From Paenibacillus sp. ACRRY (GTDB lineage Bacteria > Bacillota > Bacilli > Paenibacillales > Paenibacillaceae): a DNA stretch of 64,000 nucleotides. This document shows positions 37,036-45,920 of this stretch, piece after piece. Each line of letters begins with the position of its first letter. The stretch's first letter is position 1. Position numbers and translations under genes: made by a program. The notes beneath the pieces are model-generated. The model searched no databases and had not been told where the DNA came from. It saw nothing but the letters and a program-made list of their open reading frames with translations. The stretch covers positions 1,240,001-1,304,000 of the forward strand of contig NZ_JAKRNM010000001.1 of NCBI RefSeq assembly GCF_022346995.1. The letters are read 5' to 3'.

Positions 37036-37629
37036 TTACCCTCTAGGGTATTTATCCTTATCTGCTTCCGTAATCGCTCGAATGATTCGGCATGGGTTAC
37101 CTGCAGCAATGACTCCTGCCGGTATATCCTTCGTCACTACGCTTCCCGAGCCAACTACCGCATTGTCTCCGATCGTTACACCTGGCAGAACAGATACGCC
37201 TCCGCCTATCCATACATTGTCCCCTACTGTAATCGGGAGAGCAATTTCCAACCCTTGATTGCGCTGTTCTGCATCCAATGGATGGCCAGCAGTGTAAAAA
37301 CCGCAATTGGGTGCAATGAACACATTATCCCCAAAGGTAATCTTCGCCGCATCCAACATCACTGCATTGTGATTACAATAAAAGTTTTCTCCAATCTCGA
37401 TGTTGTAACCTTGGTCACAATAAAATGGTTGTTCAATCCAAAACTTCTCTCCTGTTTTCGCCAAAAGTTTTCTCATAATGCCTTCTCTTTCGGATATCAT
37501 GCGCGGACGAAGATGGTTGTAGTCGTAGCACAGCTCTTTTGCTTCAAGGCGTTCGTTGACCAATTGTGGGTCGTTGTTATTATCATATAAAAATCCTTTT
37601 TGTGCTTTTTCTTTCTCGGTCATCGTCAT
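37036..37629 (-). CDS. maa: Sugar O-acetyltransferase (maltose/galactoside acetyltransferase type)
   Basis: The start at 37629 (MTMTEKEKAQKGFLYD) follows GAAGGAG. The 197-residue left-handed beta-helix enzyme transfers acetyl from acetyl-CoA to a sugar hydroxyl. Hexapeptide repeats run from about residue 75; catalytic His is in YTAGHPLDA; GNPCRIIR marks the C-terminal CoA-binding turn. Family length is about 185-200. Confidence 0.9.
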   Translation of the reverse strand: MTMTEKEKAQKGFLYDNNNDPQLVNERLEAKELCYDYNHLRPRMISEREGIMRKLLAKTGEKFWIEQPFYCDQGYNIEIGENFYCNHNAVMLDAAKITFGDNVFIAPNCGFYTAGHPLDAEQRNQGLEIALPITVGDNVWIGGGVSVLPGVTIGDNAVVGSGSVVTKDIPAGVIAAGNPCRIIRAITEADKDKYPRG

Positions 37630-37730
37630 TTGTGTAAGCTCCTTCGTTGTGTCTATTAGGGTATTTCTATGTATGGAAGCAACAATGTACAATACAATCT
37701 ATTATAAATTCATCCATTAGAAAAATACAA

Positions 37731-37764
37731 AAAAAACACGAGTGACCTATTAGATCACTCATGT
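37731..37764 (-). terminator. Intrinsic terminator of the lipase gene
   Basis: AACATGAGTGA / TCACTCGTGTT stem (one wobble) followed by T8 on the minus strand. Confidence 0.85.
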
Positions 37765-37790
37765 TTCATTCAGCTGCTGCCGAGTTCTCT

Positions 37791-38405
37791 CTATTCATTC
37801 AATGCTGTCTTGATTAAGGCATTAACCCGTGAATTGAAGAGCAGACCGATATGGGACACAAGCGAAACCTGTATGTTATTCGCTCCGCTCAAACGGGAAA
37901 GTGCAGGAGATACGATCGTGTCACTGGTAGAGTAGATTGAAGTCACAGTTACTCCCTGTGGCGCTGAAGTTGTAGTCAAACGATTGGCCCCTCCTAAAGT
38001 AATCAGCTTGTCTACCTTGGAAGAACCACCTCGATTCAATATGTAATATAAACTATTAGCCCCGCCCATACTATGAGCCACAATGTTGACCTTACTATGA
38101 CCCGTTTCCTCTAGCACACGATCTACGAATTGACTGATTGCTGCAGAATTCAACAGCTGATTGCCTTGCTTGCTCGGCAGATCAATAGCGAATAACTCAT
38201 TACTGGACCATCCTTGCCCACGCAGATAACTTTCAATAAAAGTGAAATTGCTATCGGAACCTGTTAATCCATGAACAAAAACGACAGGTGTCCGTTCTGT
38301 CGCTGCCGCTGCCTTCGAACTTTGACCGATACCAGGTACAGAGATGACTATTATTATACTCATGACCATGGCAAAAAATAATTTACTCTTTTTCACATTA
38401 TTCAC
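37791..38405 (-). CDS. Secreted triacylglycerol lipase, LipA-like (subfamily I.4)
   Basis: The 204-residue protein has a signal peptide (about 1-34) and a minimal alpha/beta hydrolase of the Bacillus subtilis LipA kind. The catalytic triad is visible as Ser112 in AHSMGGAN, Asp162 (YSTSDTIV) and His185 (SHIGLL). HSMGGAN, LGGANRLTT and GHIGLL-like segments are very close to LipA. It acts outside the cell on short to medium acyl esters. Confidence 0.93.
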   Translation of the reverse strand: MNNVKKSKLFFAMVMSIIIVISVPGIGQSSKAAAATERTPVVFVHGLTGSDSNFTFIESYLRGQGWSSNELFAIDLPSKQGNQLLNSAAISQFVDRVLEETGHSKVNIVAHSMGGANSLYYILNRGGSSKVDKLITLGGANRLTTTSAPQGVTVTSIYSTSDTIVSPALSRLSGANNIQVSLVSHIGLLFNSRVNALIKTALNE

Positions 38406-38581
38406 TCTCCTAAATATAATTTACACTATATATAATATAAGTGAATAAATGGTATTTAAATGGATCTTTAGTCTCAATTTTAATAGATGAAATGGTTAGT
38501 AAAGATTTCCTTTAGCCATCCATCCCCTTCTCTGTTATGCTGAATGACGGCAAATTTCAATTTACAGGAGGAACTTCCTAG

Positions 38582-39643
38582 ATGAGACAAACGATTAACC
38601 GCATCACTCTTTTCTTCTTTGCCATGATCCTTGTGGTATCCCCTTTTTCGTGGAGCAAAGCCCATGCTGCCGATTCGTACAAATCGCTAGATTTGTATTT
38701 CCCGACAGATATTGATGGCCACTGGGCGTACGATACGCTCGACAATTTCGTTAACGCTGACCTTCTTAACGGTTACAGCCTGGGCAATGGCGAGGTCGCT
38801 CTTAAGCCTAATCATCCCATCACTCGTGCAGAATTCGTAGCTATTCTTGTTCAGGCTACAGGACTACATAGTTCAACTCAAGGAAAATCCTTCAGTGATG
38901 TAAAAGCAGGCAAATGGTATGCGGAGTCCATTCGGATTGCCAGTTCACTTGGCGTCGTTGGAGGTGTAAGCAGCACTGAATTCGGACCTGACCTCCCGAT
39001 CACACGCGGTGATATTGCGGTAATGGTCGTACGTGCCTTCTCCGATACGGTTGAGTTTAAAGGTGCCTCCAAAACCTTCAAGGACGTTTTAAACTACTAT
39101 GCTGCTTCCGCCATCACCAAAGCGAGCCAGGCTGGTATTGTTTCAGGAATGACAACGACAACGTTTCAGCCTTTCGCAAAAGCAACGCGCGCCCAAGCTG
39201 TAGTCATGCTGGAACGTGCTTTACAATTGGAGCAAACAGAGCTTCCGGAGACATCTGAACTGACCGCAATTGCCTCCACTGCTACGAAATCGGAGATCCA
39301 AGCCATGGCGGAGCATAAGTATGATCAGTTGTCCGTAACCTATGCTACCTATTACACAGGATATCAGCTTTCATCCAATTTTACGTCTCTGGAGGATATC
39401 ACTTCTGCAGTAGATGAGGAAACCACTATGGATATTGAAATGCTCTCCCAACCGAATTTTACCGTCATTGAAACCTCTAACCGCTTGGCTGTATTAGAGG
39501 CAGAGGGTGGCAAAATGAAAGTAACAATCCATTCGGGTACAGAACAACAGGAAGAAACAGTTTCCATGGACGGATTGTATAAACTCAAAAAAATGAATGA
39601 TAACAGCTGGAAAATCTATGCCATTCTTCCTTATGAAGAATAG
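38582..39643 (+). CDS. SLH-domain surface protein
   Basis: The 353-residue protein has a signal peptide (about 1-29, AHAAD) then three SLH repeats (about 48-90, 102-150, 162-208) with the TRAE and TRGD/TRAQ signatures (HPITRAEFVAIL, PITRGDIAVMV, KATRAQAVVML). The C-terminal 140 residues are unassigned and may carry its function outside the cell. ATG follows GGAGGAACTTCCTAG. Confidence 0.9.
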   Translation: MRQTINRITLFFFAMILVVSPFSWSKAHAADSYKSLDLYFPTDIDGHWAYDTLDNFVNADLLNGYSLGNGEVALKPNHPITRAEFVAILVQATGLHSSTQGKSFSDVKAGKWYAESIRIASSLGVVGGVSSTEFGPDLPITRGDIAVMVVRAFSDTVEFKGASKTFKDVLNYYAASAITKASQAGIVSGMTTTTFQPFAKATRAQAVVMLERALQLEQTELPETSELTAIASTATKSEIQAMAEHKYDQLSVTYATYYTGYQLSSNFTSLEDITSAVDEETTMDIEMLSQPNFTVIETSNRLAVLEAEGGKMKVTIHSGTEQQEETVSMDGLYKLKKMNDNSWKIYAILPYEE

Positions 39644-39673
39644 TCGCTAGTATATCATGTAGTCCATAAATAC

Positions 39674-39709
39674 CAAAAAACCACTGAATGCTAATTCAGT
39701 GGTTTTTGT
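39674..39709. terminator. Bidirectional terminator between the SLH gene and the aldo/keto reductase
   Basis: AAAACCACTGAAT-GCTA-ATTCAGTGGTTTT perfect arms with A and T tracts. Confidence 0.95.
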
Positions 39710-39748
39710 GTCTATTAGATTATATTCATACAGCCATGATCACTTAAT

Positions 39749-40723
39749 TTAACCATTCAACAGCGTCATCTGCTCCTTAAGATATCGGGTACCATGAATC
39801 CCATTTTTGGGGCTTACATTCTCAATGCGTACCAGATCTTCTGGAGTCAACTCGATTTCCAATGCTCCTACATTTTCCTCCAGATATTTGATCTGTTTGG
39901 TTCCAGGGATTGGCAATGCTCCATTGGCCAGCGTCCAGGCAATGGCAAGCTGGGAAGGTGTGCAATTTTTTTCGCTGGCTATTTTTTTAATTTGATCAAC
40001 GACCTCAACATTCTTTTGGAAGTTTTCACCTTGGAAACGAGGCATATATCTGCGAAGATCATCCGCAGCCAGATCCTCAAACGTACGTAATTCACCTGTA
40101 ATAAAACCACGGCTTAGCGGACTATAGGCCACATGAGTAATGCCCAATTCTCTAACGGTTGGAAGAATTTCATCTTCAATATCCCGGCTCCAGAGTGAAT
40201 ATTCACTTTGTAAAGCGGAAATAGCATGTACCGCATGCGCTCGGCGAATAGTCTCTGCAGATGCTTCCGATAGTCCAAGGCAGCGTACCTTTCCAGCCTG
40301 AACCAATTCGGACATTGCGCCAATCGTTTCCTCAATAGGAACATTGGGATCTACCCGATGCTGATAATAGAGATCAATATATTCTACGCCTAATCGGTGC
40401 AAACTTTCATCCACTGCTTGTTTTACATAATCAGGATGACCACTAATTCGCTCATAATTTGGCGTATATGAAAATTTGGTAGCAATGATCGCCTGGTCAC
40501 GCCGGCCTTTGATCGCCTTGCCCAGAAGTTCTTCGTTATGGCCATTTCCATAAACATCTGCCGTATCCAGCATCGTTACACCCATTTCCAGAGCACGATG
40601 TATCGTTTTGATTGAAAGCTCATCGTTAACCTCACCATACATGCCCGGAGACATCCCCATTAATCCCAGTCCTATCGAAGATACCTCCAAATTACTGTTT
40701 CCCAATGTACGACTAAACTTCAT
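39749..40723 (-). CDS. Aldo/keto reductase
   Basis: The 324-residue TIM-barrel oxidoreductase shows [11 protein letters not shown] (Asp, Tyr), IIATKFSY (Lys) and YYQHRVD (His), and a C-terminal [14 protein letters not shown] cofactor motif. It reduces small carbonyl compounds with NADPH. Its ATG overlaps the TGA of the merR gene (4 bp), so both come from the MerR-type promoter at 41211-41241. Confidence 0.94.
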   Translation of the reverse strand: MKFSRTLGNSNLEVSSIGLGLMGMSPGMYGEVNDELSIKTIHRALEMGVTMLDTADVYGNGHNEELLGKAIKGRRDQAIIATKFSYTPNYERISGHPDYVKQAVDESLHRLGVEYIDLYYQHRVDPNVPIEETIGAMSELVQAGKVRCLGLSEASAETIRRAHAVHAISALQSEYSLWSRDIEDEILPTVRELGITHVAYSPLSRGFITGELRTFEDLAADDLRRYMPRFQGENFQKNVEVVDQIKKIASEKNCTPSQLAIAWTLANGALPIPGTKQIKYLEENVGALEIELTPEDLVRIENVSPKNGIHGTRYLKEQMTLLNG

Positions 40724-41163
40724 CCCAATCTTCCTCTCCTGTTTGAATAAATGTGTTTTAAACTGGACATTTCCTGTAATAGTTTATTCTCTGAATCCTC
40801 TTTGTCTTTTTCCATATCATCATAGATTGATAATTTTTGATTCACCGCTTCTAAAGCTTGATTAAGATCGTTTTGTCGTTGATGCAATTCTTTTTTATAC
40901 TGCGTGAGTATCGCTTTTCTGAGAGGTATCGTTGAAGCACCTTCCATGGCAAGATTGACCATCTGCTTCAATACAGACACTTTCATGCCTGTAGCTCGAA
41001 AACAGGACATCACTCTCATCCAGTCCAGATGCTCTTCTTCAAACAATCGATTTCCATTCTGATCCCTATTGATATATGGGAGCAAACCTTCTTTCTCGTA
41101 ATAACGAATTTTATGTGCCGGGCAACCTAGCCGTTCCGATGCTTCTTTAATAGTAAAGCTCAT
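40720..41163 (-). CDS. MerR family transcriptional regulator
   Basis: The 147-residue regulator opens with the winged helix [29 protein letters not shown] and has a coiled-coil dimer helix (about 80-130). No metal-binding cysteine pair is visible at the C-terminus, so it probably belongs to the AdhR/aldehyde-sensing branch, which is often linked to aldo/keto reductases. It sits next to a promoter with a 19-bp spacer. Confidence 0.93.
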   Translation of the reverse strand: MSFTIKEASERLGCPAHKIRYYEKEGLLPYINRDQNGNRLFEEEHLDWMRVMSCFRATGMKVSVLKQMVNLAMEGASTIPLRKAILTQYKKELHQRQNDLNQALEAVNQKLSIYDDMEKDKEDSENKLLQEMSSLKHIYSNRRGRLG

Positions 41164-41210
41164 ATCGTTTTTTCCTCCTTTGGATTCACGTGTCCGGCAG
41201 GTTCTTTCAC

Positions 41211-41241
41211 ATCATAAGTATTAATGTGCACTTTAAGTCAA
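41211..41241 (-). promoter_or_regulatory. MerR-type promoter with 19-bp spacer and palindromic operator
   Basis: On the minus strand TTGACT (41241-41236), a 19-bp spacer, and TATGAT (41216-41211). The spacer holds the near-palindrome TTAAAGTGCACATTAA (41236-41221). A lengthened spacer with a central dyad is how MerR proteins activate by DNA distortion. It lies 48 bases before the merR ATG. Confidence 0.75.
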
Positions 41242-41333
41242 CCATCTATTTTTTTTGAATTTTTCCTATCCTTTTTTTCTATTAAAAAGGATTCAACATG
41301 GGTGTCTAGTCTAAACCAACCTGTCCGGAACAA

Positions 41334-41370
41334 AAATATAAGAACCTTGAATTTTCAAGGTTCTTATATC
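41334..41370 (-). terminator. Intrinsic terminator downstream of the 41519-42547 araC gene
   Basis: ATATAAGAACCTTG / CAAGGTTCTTATAT perfect arms around AATTTT, with T5 on the minus strand. The stretch 41371-41518 between stop and terminator shows no gene. Confidence 0.8.
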
Positions 41371-41518
41371 GGTAAGTCAGAAAACTATCGTATATAGTTA
41401 TAGAAATATCGGAGTTACAGATCGGGAACCTTTAAACGTGTCGTTTGCACCCACAGCAAGCTGACCATATTCAATAGTTAATCCATCTTGCCGATAAGGA
41501 TAGTTTACCGTCTATCCA

Positions 41519-42547
41519 TCATTTCGTAACTAGCCTGTTATGCCAACCTTCTTGCTTTAAGCGCCAGTTCGTAGGCGTATCCCCTTCCCATAGCCGGAAT
41601 GCCCGATAAAATGAATTCTGGTCTTCATAACCAATAAGAAAGGCCACTTCTTTGATATCAAGTGACGGATCAGCTAAGTATACTCGCGCCTGCTCATGTC
41701 TGGCTTGTGTCAGAAGCTGCTTGAAGCTGGTGTTCTCATCGGTGAGTCTGCGCTGTAATGTACGATCACTTACGCCTAACTCCTGCGCTACGATTTGGAT
41801 ATCGGGACGTCCACCTGTGAGACTCCGTTTGAGAATCCATACAACCGCTTCTGTCATGGATTGAACCTGTTTCTGTTCATCTAGCGAGCGATCAAGTATG
41901 GGCGTCAGCATCTCAATCAGCTCTTCGTTATATGAGATGAAAGGCAGATCCAGATCTTTTTGACGCAATATTAATCGATTGCTTGGTGCACCCATCCGGA
42001 TATCGCAGCCGAAGTAAGCCTCCAGAGCCTTCACATCCCCCATGGGCTGTGAAAATTCGACCTGCAGCGCATTCAAAGCCTGCCCCGTTCCTCGTCGTCC
42101 TAGCTCCAGAAGAAAGGCCAGCGTGATTCCAACCAAGACGGGAGGCCCGGACTGTCCACCATTCATCCACTCCAGTTCAATAATGCAGCGATCATTCTCC
42201 TCGGTAATGCGCAAACTCTCGGGAGGACACATCTGTTTGTAACGGGCCATACGATACAGTGCATCACGGTAGTCACGAGCATGATAAGTGGCTAATACAC
42301 TTGGTGGATAGTGGGCTGTTTCAAAAGCGGTTGCTAGTTTGATAATTCCTTCAGCCGTGTCACCTATGAGGTCGGAATAAGCATGCCAGATTGCAAAATA
42401 TTCGTCAGTATTGACGATTGCATTCGTAATCTTGGTGAGTGGCAGATGTGCTTTGCGGGCTACGACATGGGAGTCGATCCCCAATTGCTCCAAACCTGCC
42501 CAGAATCCGGCTGGAATCTTAATACGGTCATTGGAATGCGGCTTCAT
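41519..42547 (-). CDS. AraC family transcriptional regulator with arabinose-operon-like sensor domain
   Basis: The 342-residue protein has an N-terminal helical sensor region of the OruR/ArgR-like AraC group (about 10-200) and a C-terminal double helix-turn-helix (about 235-335; IVAQELGVSDRTLQRRLTDE, VAFLIGYEDQNSFYRAFRLW). This architecture is more frequent in proteobacteria. No candidate target gene is adjacent, so its regulon is unknown. Confidence 0.9.
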   Translation of the reverse strand: MKPHSNDRIKIPAGFWAGLEQLGIDSHVVARKAHLPLTKITNAIVNTDEYFAIWHAYSDLIGDTAEGIIKLATAFETAHYPPSVLATYHARDYRDALYRMARYKQMCPPESLRITEENDRCIIELEWMNGGQSGPPVLVGITLAFLLELGRRGTGQALNALQVEFSQPMGDVKALEAYFGCDIRMGAPSNRLILRQKDLDLPFISYNEELIEMLTPILDRSLDEQKQVQSMTEAVVWILKRSLTGGRPDIQIVAQELGVSDRTLQRRLTDENTSFKQLLTQARHEQARVYLADPSLDIKEVAFLIGYEDQNSFYRAFRLWEGDTPTNWRLKQEGWHNRLVTK

Positions 42548-42689
42548 CTTTCGGTCTCCTTGTATGGATCATAAGTATAAACAAGAATACTCCTTCGTTC
42601 ACCAGATGTCTAATTTCATGATCATATCAACAAGAAGAATAACCAAAACATATTAGCCCCTAAACTGACCTAACGCATTTGCCTTGAAT

Positions 42690-42714
42690 GCAAAAAAAGC
42701 CGCCATAATGGCGA
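42690..42714 (-). terminator. Intrinsic terminator of the LysM-nucleotidase gene
   Basis: GTCGCCATTATGGCGGC followed by T7 on the minus strand; 40 bases past the stop. Confidence 0.9.
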
Positions 42715-42753
42715 CTTCTTGTTCTTGCAATATGGAAGCAGTTTTACTTCATA

Positions 42754-44724
42754 TTATTTCTTAATAATTCCTTGTTTGAGCAGCTCGTTCACATTGAGCG
42801 ATTGGTCATAAGGAACATCGATCTTGCCTTCATTCACCAGTTGAATGATCTCATCCCGATAAGGGCTTGCGAGATCGATTCCAACGATCTCCCAGTTATT
42901 GTCCACTTCCGGAGAAATCTCCTGATGTTCTTGAATGTATTCAACCAGGTAATCCCGAATGCTGCGCGGTGATTCCCAATCGCGGTTTGCTTCTACCAAT
43001 TTGTAAGCTTTCAGTGCACTGCTGTATCGATAGTTGTTTACAGCAAGCTTCAGTTCTTGCGTATCAGCCAGAGGCTTGCCTTGGTACATTACATCGACGA
43101 TACGCTGCCCTGCAGGCTTGGACAGGTCAATTTTGTAGTCTACACCAGCAAACATATCATACAAATAACCTGGAACTTCAGGATCGAAGCTGATTGAAAC
43201 GTCTCCCTCTTTCCACTGGTTGTAGTGTGAAGCAGACCACTCCATATACGCCTTCAGTTCTTTACCCGTAACCTTAACGGTATAGAGCACATTATCGAAT
43301 TTGTAAATGTCGAAAATATTCGCATACGTGATATTGCCTTTTTTCAGATTGGAGGTGTCTTTGAAGAGTGCAGCAGCTGAAACATCGGCTCCGCTCACTT
43401 CCATCTGAACCTTGTTGATAAGATCAACCACGGCTGTATCTTGAAGCTTGCCTTCAGGGATACCATTAATTTCATCCACAGGCTGGAAGTCCTCGGTTGC
43501 CTGACCAAAGATACCGCCAGACGAGCCTTCCGCTCCCGCAGATCCACCACCTGTAATGAATTGGATCGTAGCTTCGTGCTCTTTCTTCACCAGGTCACGA
43601 ATCGCTGGATCAGGTGTGTAGGAAGCCATGTCAACCACTTGAACCTGACGGTCCGTCACTTTATTTTTACCTTGATCTTTTTTCACTTCGATATCAAAAC
43701 GCACAATGTCACGGCCAAGGTTACGAGGGCCACCGATCACGGTTTGTCCGATTTTTTCGTTAACCACGATATGCATGTGTCCAACGAGCATGGCATCAAG
43801 TTCAGGCACCATGTTTACAATTCGTTCAGCCGAGTCTGAAGCTCCGTCTTCGTCGAATTCAGCAAACATGCCGGCATGCGCACTCGCGATAAGTACATCT
43901 ACTTTTTCCTCATTTTTGAGGTATTGTGCATATTTCTTCACCGTTTCACCCATATGCTCGAACGTAAGGCCGTCTACCTTATCGCCGTCCCAACGAGGTA
44001 CATTCGGTGTCGTTACACCGATAATCCCTACTTTTATACCATCCACATTGATAATCGTGTACGGCTCTCCAAGCGTTCCGCCATCTTCTGTCTGGATGTT
44101 GGCTCCAAGTACGGGAAAGTTCAGTTCGTTCATAATTCGATCCACATGATCCAGTCCAAAATTGAATTCATGATTACCGAAAACCATGGCATCATACTTC
44201 ATCGCATTCATGGCTTTGGAAACAGGATGTATAACATCCGTGTTTTTACGATAGATATCATCCGTTAAAATATTACCTTGATATGTGTCCCCATTGTCAA
44301 TCAACAGCACATTAGGGGAGGTCTTTTTCACTTCATTAACATATGTAGATATCCGTGCGAGCCCGTTATTTGTTGTTTCCGCACTGTCTTCATAAGTATA
44401 GCCCCACAGATTTCCGTGCACGTCAGAGGTGCCCAGGATGGTGATTGTAGTGGATTCAGCTTCCTCTTCTTTTTGAGGAACCTCACTCCCTGTGGACGGC
44501 TTCTCAGGAAGCTTTAACGTTTGGCCAATTTGAAGGACATTCACGTTTTTCAATCGATTGAGCTTTTGCATCTCTGCTACGGTTGTCCCATTTGTTTTGG
44601 CGATGCTCCACAACGTATCTCCTTTTTTGACGGTGTACGTCTCGGCAGCCGCAATTCCACCAAAAAGAGTGGAGAACACCAAAACCATGATGACAATCCA
44701 GCTGAGCTTACTACGATGCTTCAT
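42754..44724 (-). CDS. Secreted LysM-containing 5'-nucleotidase / cyclic-nucleotide phosphodiesterase
   Basis: The 656-residue protein has a signal peptide (about 1-28), one LysM domain (about 29-73; YTVKKGDTLWSIAKTNGTT) for peptidoglycan binding, a calcineurin-like phosphoesterase (about 93-360; GTSDVHGN, NGDTYQG, GNHEFNFG, GHMHIVV) and a 5'-nucleotidase C-terminal domain (about 410-600). It should be held at the wall and release phosphate and nucleosides from extracellular nucleotides. The GHMH motif keeps both metal-binding histidines. Confidence 0.93.
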   Translation of the reverse strand: MKHRSKLSWIVIMVLVFSTLFGGIAAAETYTVKKGDTLWSIAKTNGTTVAEMQKLNRLKNVNVLQIGQTLKLPEKPSTGSEVPQKEEEAESTTITILGTSDVHGNLWGYTYEDSAETTNNGLARISTYVNEVKKTSPNVLLIDNGDTYQGNILTDDIYRKNTDVIHPVSKAMNAMKYDAMVFGNHEFNFGLDHVDRIMNELNFPVLGANIQTEDGGTLGEPYTIINVDGIKVGIIGVTTPNVPRWDGDKVDGLTFEHMGETVKKYAQYLKNEEKVDVLIASAHAGMFAEFDEDGASDSAERIVNMVPELDAMLVGHMHIVVNEKIGQTVIGGPRNLGRDIVRFDIEVKKDQGKNKVTDRQVQVVDMASYTPDPAIRDLVKKEHEATIQFITGGGSAGAEGSSGGIFGQATEDFQPVDEINGIPEGKLQDTAVVDLINKVQMEVSGADVSAAALFKDTSNLKKGNITYANIFDIYKFDNVLYTVKVTGKELKAYMEWSASHYNQWKEGDVSISFDPEVPGYLYDMFAGVDYKIDLSKPAGQRIVDVMYQGKPLADTQELKLAVNNYRYSSALKAYKLVEANRDWESPRSIRDYLVEYIQEHQEISPEVDNNWEIVGIDLASPYRDEIIQLVNEGKIDVPYDQSLNVNELLKQGIIKK

Positions 44725-44935
44725 AAATCCCTTTCACCTCTTGTCTTATGATGTGTATTACCAGGTCTATCCTTTAGATCATAACAAGATAAATGAAAAA
44801 ATTGGAGATTAAATTTACGTTTTGGACTAAATTATTACATTTTGCAACACATTCTTGTCGTTCCGGTAGGATTATTTTATATTTTATTGATATCGATCCA
44901 ATATTTAGGAATTCCCCGAATCATTATATTGTCAT

Positions 44936-44972
44936 AAAAAGAAGCCTGATCCAATTAAGGACCAGGCTAGAA
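44936..44972 (-). terminator. Intrinsic terminator after the 102-residue hypothetical gene
   Basis: AGCCTGGTCC / GGATCAGGCT stem with a wobble around TTAATT, followed by TTCTTTTT on the minus strand; five bases past the stop. Confidence 0.75.
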
Positions 44973-44976
44973 TATA

Positions 44977-45285
44977 CTATCCCTCTACGATATCTGCTTG
45001 TAGAGCAGTTGCGACTTCAATCATCTTGGGAACCACAGCTTCACTGGAAATGGCCACGTATAGATCCCCCGAATATAGCCGGAAAGGAATGTCCATGTTA
45101 TCCTGCTTCCACATAAAGAATTCACCATCAATAGACATGGTACTTTCGGTTCCTTGAACGGTATACACCTGTGAATACGCAAAGTCAGGCTGAGTTGCAA
45201 AGTACGCCTTGCATTCTTCGAGAGTAATGGATGGTTGCTCATTCTCTTCTTGCATGGATCGGGTGATACGAAAACGCTGATTCAT
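44977..45285 (-). CDS. Hypothetical protein (102 residues)
   Basis: I do not recognise the family. The soluble product is acidic, starts MNQRFRITRSMQEENEQPS, and alternates predicted helix and strand with FFMWKQDNMDIPFRLYSGDLYVAI in the middle (about 56-80). A GGAGGCATATCA-type ribosome site precedes the ATG and a terminator follows at once, which supports a real gene. Confidence 0.7.
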   Translation of the reverse strand: MNQRFRITRSMQEENEQPSITLEECKAYFATQPDFAYSQVYTVQGTESTMSIDGEFFMWKQDNMDIPFRLYSGDLYVAISSEAVVPKMIEVATALQADIVEG

Positions 45286-45363
45286 TGATATGCCTCCAAA
45301 TTGAATAATTCAAGTGTATATTTTCAACCTCCATTGGAGGTCCTGATGATCGTCATATGAACT

Positions 45364-45699
45364 CTATTGCTGAACAGTACCTTTGCCAGTTTTCACCGTC
45401 TGGACTTCATACATATTTACGGTTGTACTGATCAGATATGCTGGTTTCTCCTGCCCTCTTTTGTTGCGGTGGCCCTGGATATGGGCATCGCTTTTCTCCC
45501 AGTTTTTCCACGCTTCTTCTGATTCCCAACGAATCAAAACCATAACCTCTTCATGTTCCTTGCTCTTCTTGTTGACCATGACACTAAAATCAATCAGACC
45601 AGGCATGTCCACCACTGGAGTTGGACCATTAAAACGTTCCAGTACCTTATCACTGTGCCCTTTTTCTATTATCATGCTGCGCGTTTGAATCAACATCAT
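45364..45699 (-). CDS. Haem-degrading monooxygenase, IsdG/HmoA family
   Basis: The 111-residue ABM-fold protein aligns by eye with IsdG-type enzymes: EKGHSDKVLERF near residues 12-23 and WESEEAWKNWEKSDAH..GHR near 66-88, which hold the conserved Trp and His of the haem pocket. Asn7 of staphylococcal IsdG is not conserved. It should free iron from haem. A Fur box lies about 80 bp upstream (45781-45795), which fits iron-starvation control and favours haem over antibiotic-biosynthesis function. Confidence 0.85.
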   Translation of the reverse strand: MMLIQTRSMIIEKGHSDKVLERFNGPTPVVDMPGLIDFSVMVNKKSKEHEEVMVLIRWESEEAWKNWEKSDAHIQGHRNKRGQEKPAYLISTTVNMYEVQTVKTGKGTVQQ

Positions 45700-45780
45700 T
45701 ATTCCTCCTGATTGCAGTTACACTGTACACCCACCAGCCTAACGCATTTTGGTTTACTCTTTCAACTATTGTAGCCCAAT

Positions 45781-45795
45781 TGAAAATGATTATCA
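45781..45795. promoter_or_regulatory. Fur box
   Basis: TGAAAATGATTATCA differs from the 7-1-7 Fur consensus TGATAATNATTATCA at one position. It lies upstream of the minus-strand IsdG/HmoA-type gene and 125 bp before the plus-strand gene at 45921. Confidence 0.75.
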
Positions 45796-45920
45796 ATAAA
45801 GCCGCGTTTAGTTATCTTGTAATTGGAACTCTATGAAAATTTTGCTATACTACACTATGCTAGATTACTGTCCATACGTCTTTTTTCTACTATTTTATGA
45901 ATGTGGAGGAAAATAAAAAA

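Noticed and set aside
36913..37590. 225-codon plus-strand frame over the acetyltransferase gene
   Set aside because: The minus strand encodes a clear hexapeptide-repeat acetyltransferase; the plus frame is its complement.
45364..45699. Call as antibiotic-biosynthesis monooxygenase
   Set aside because: Same fold, but the Fur box and the W...H pattern favour haem degradation.
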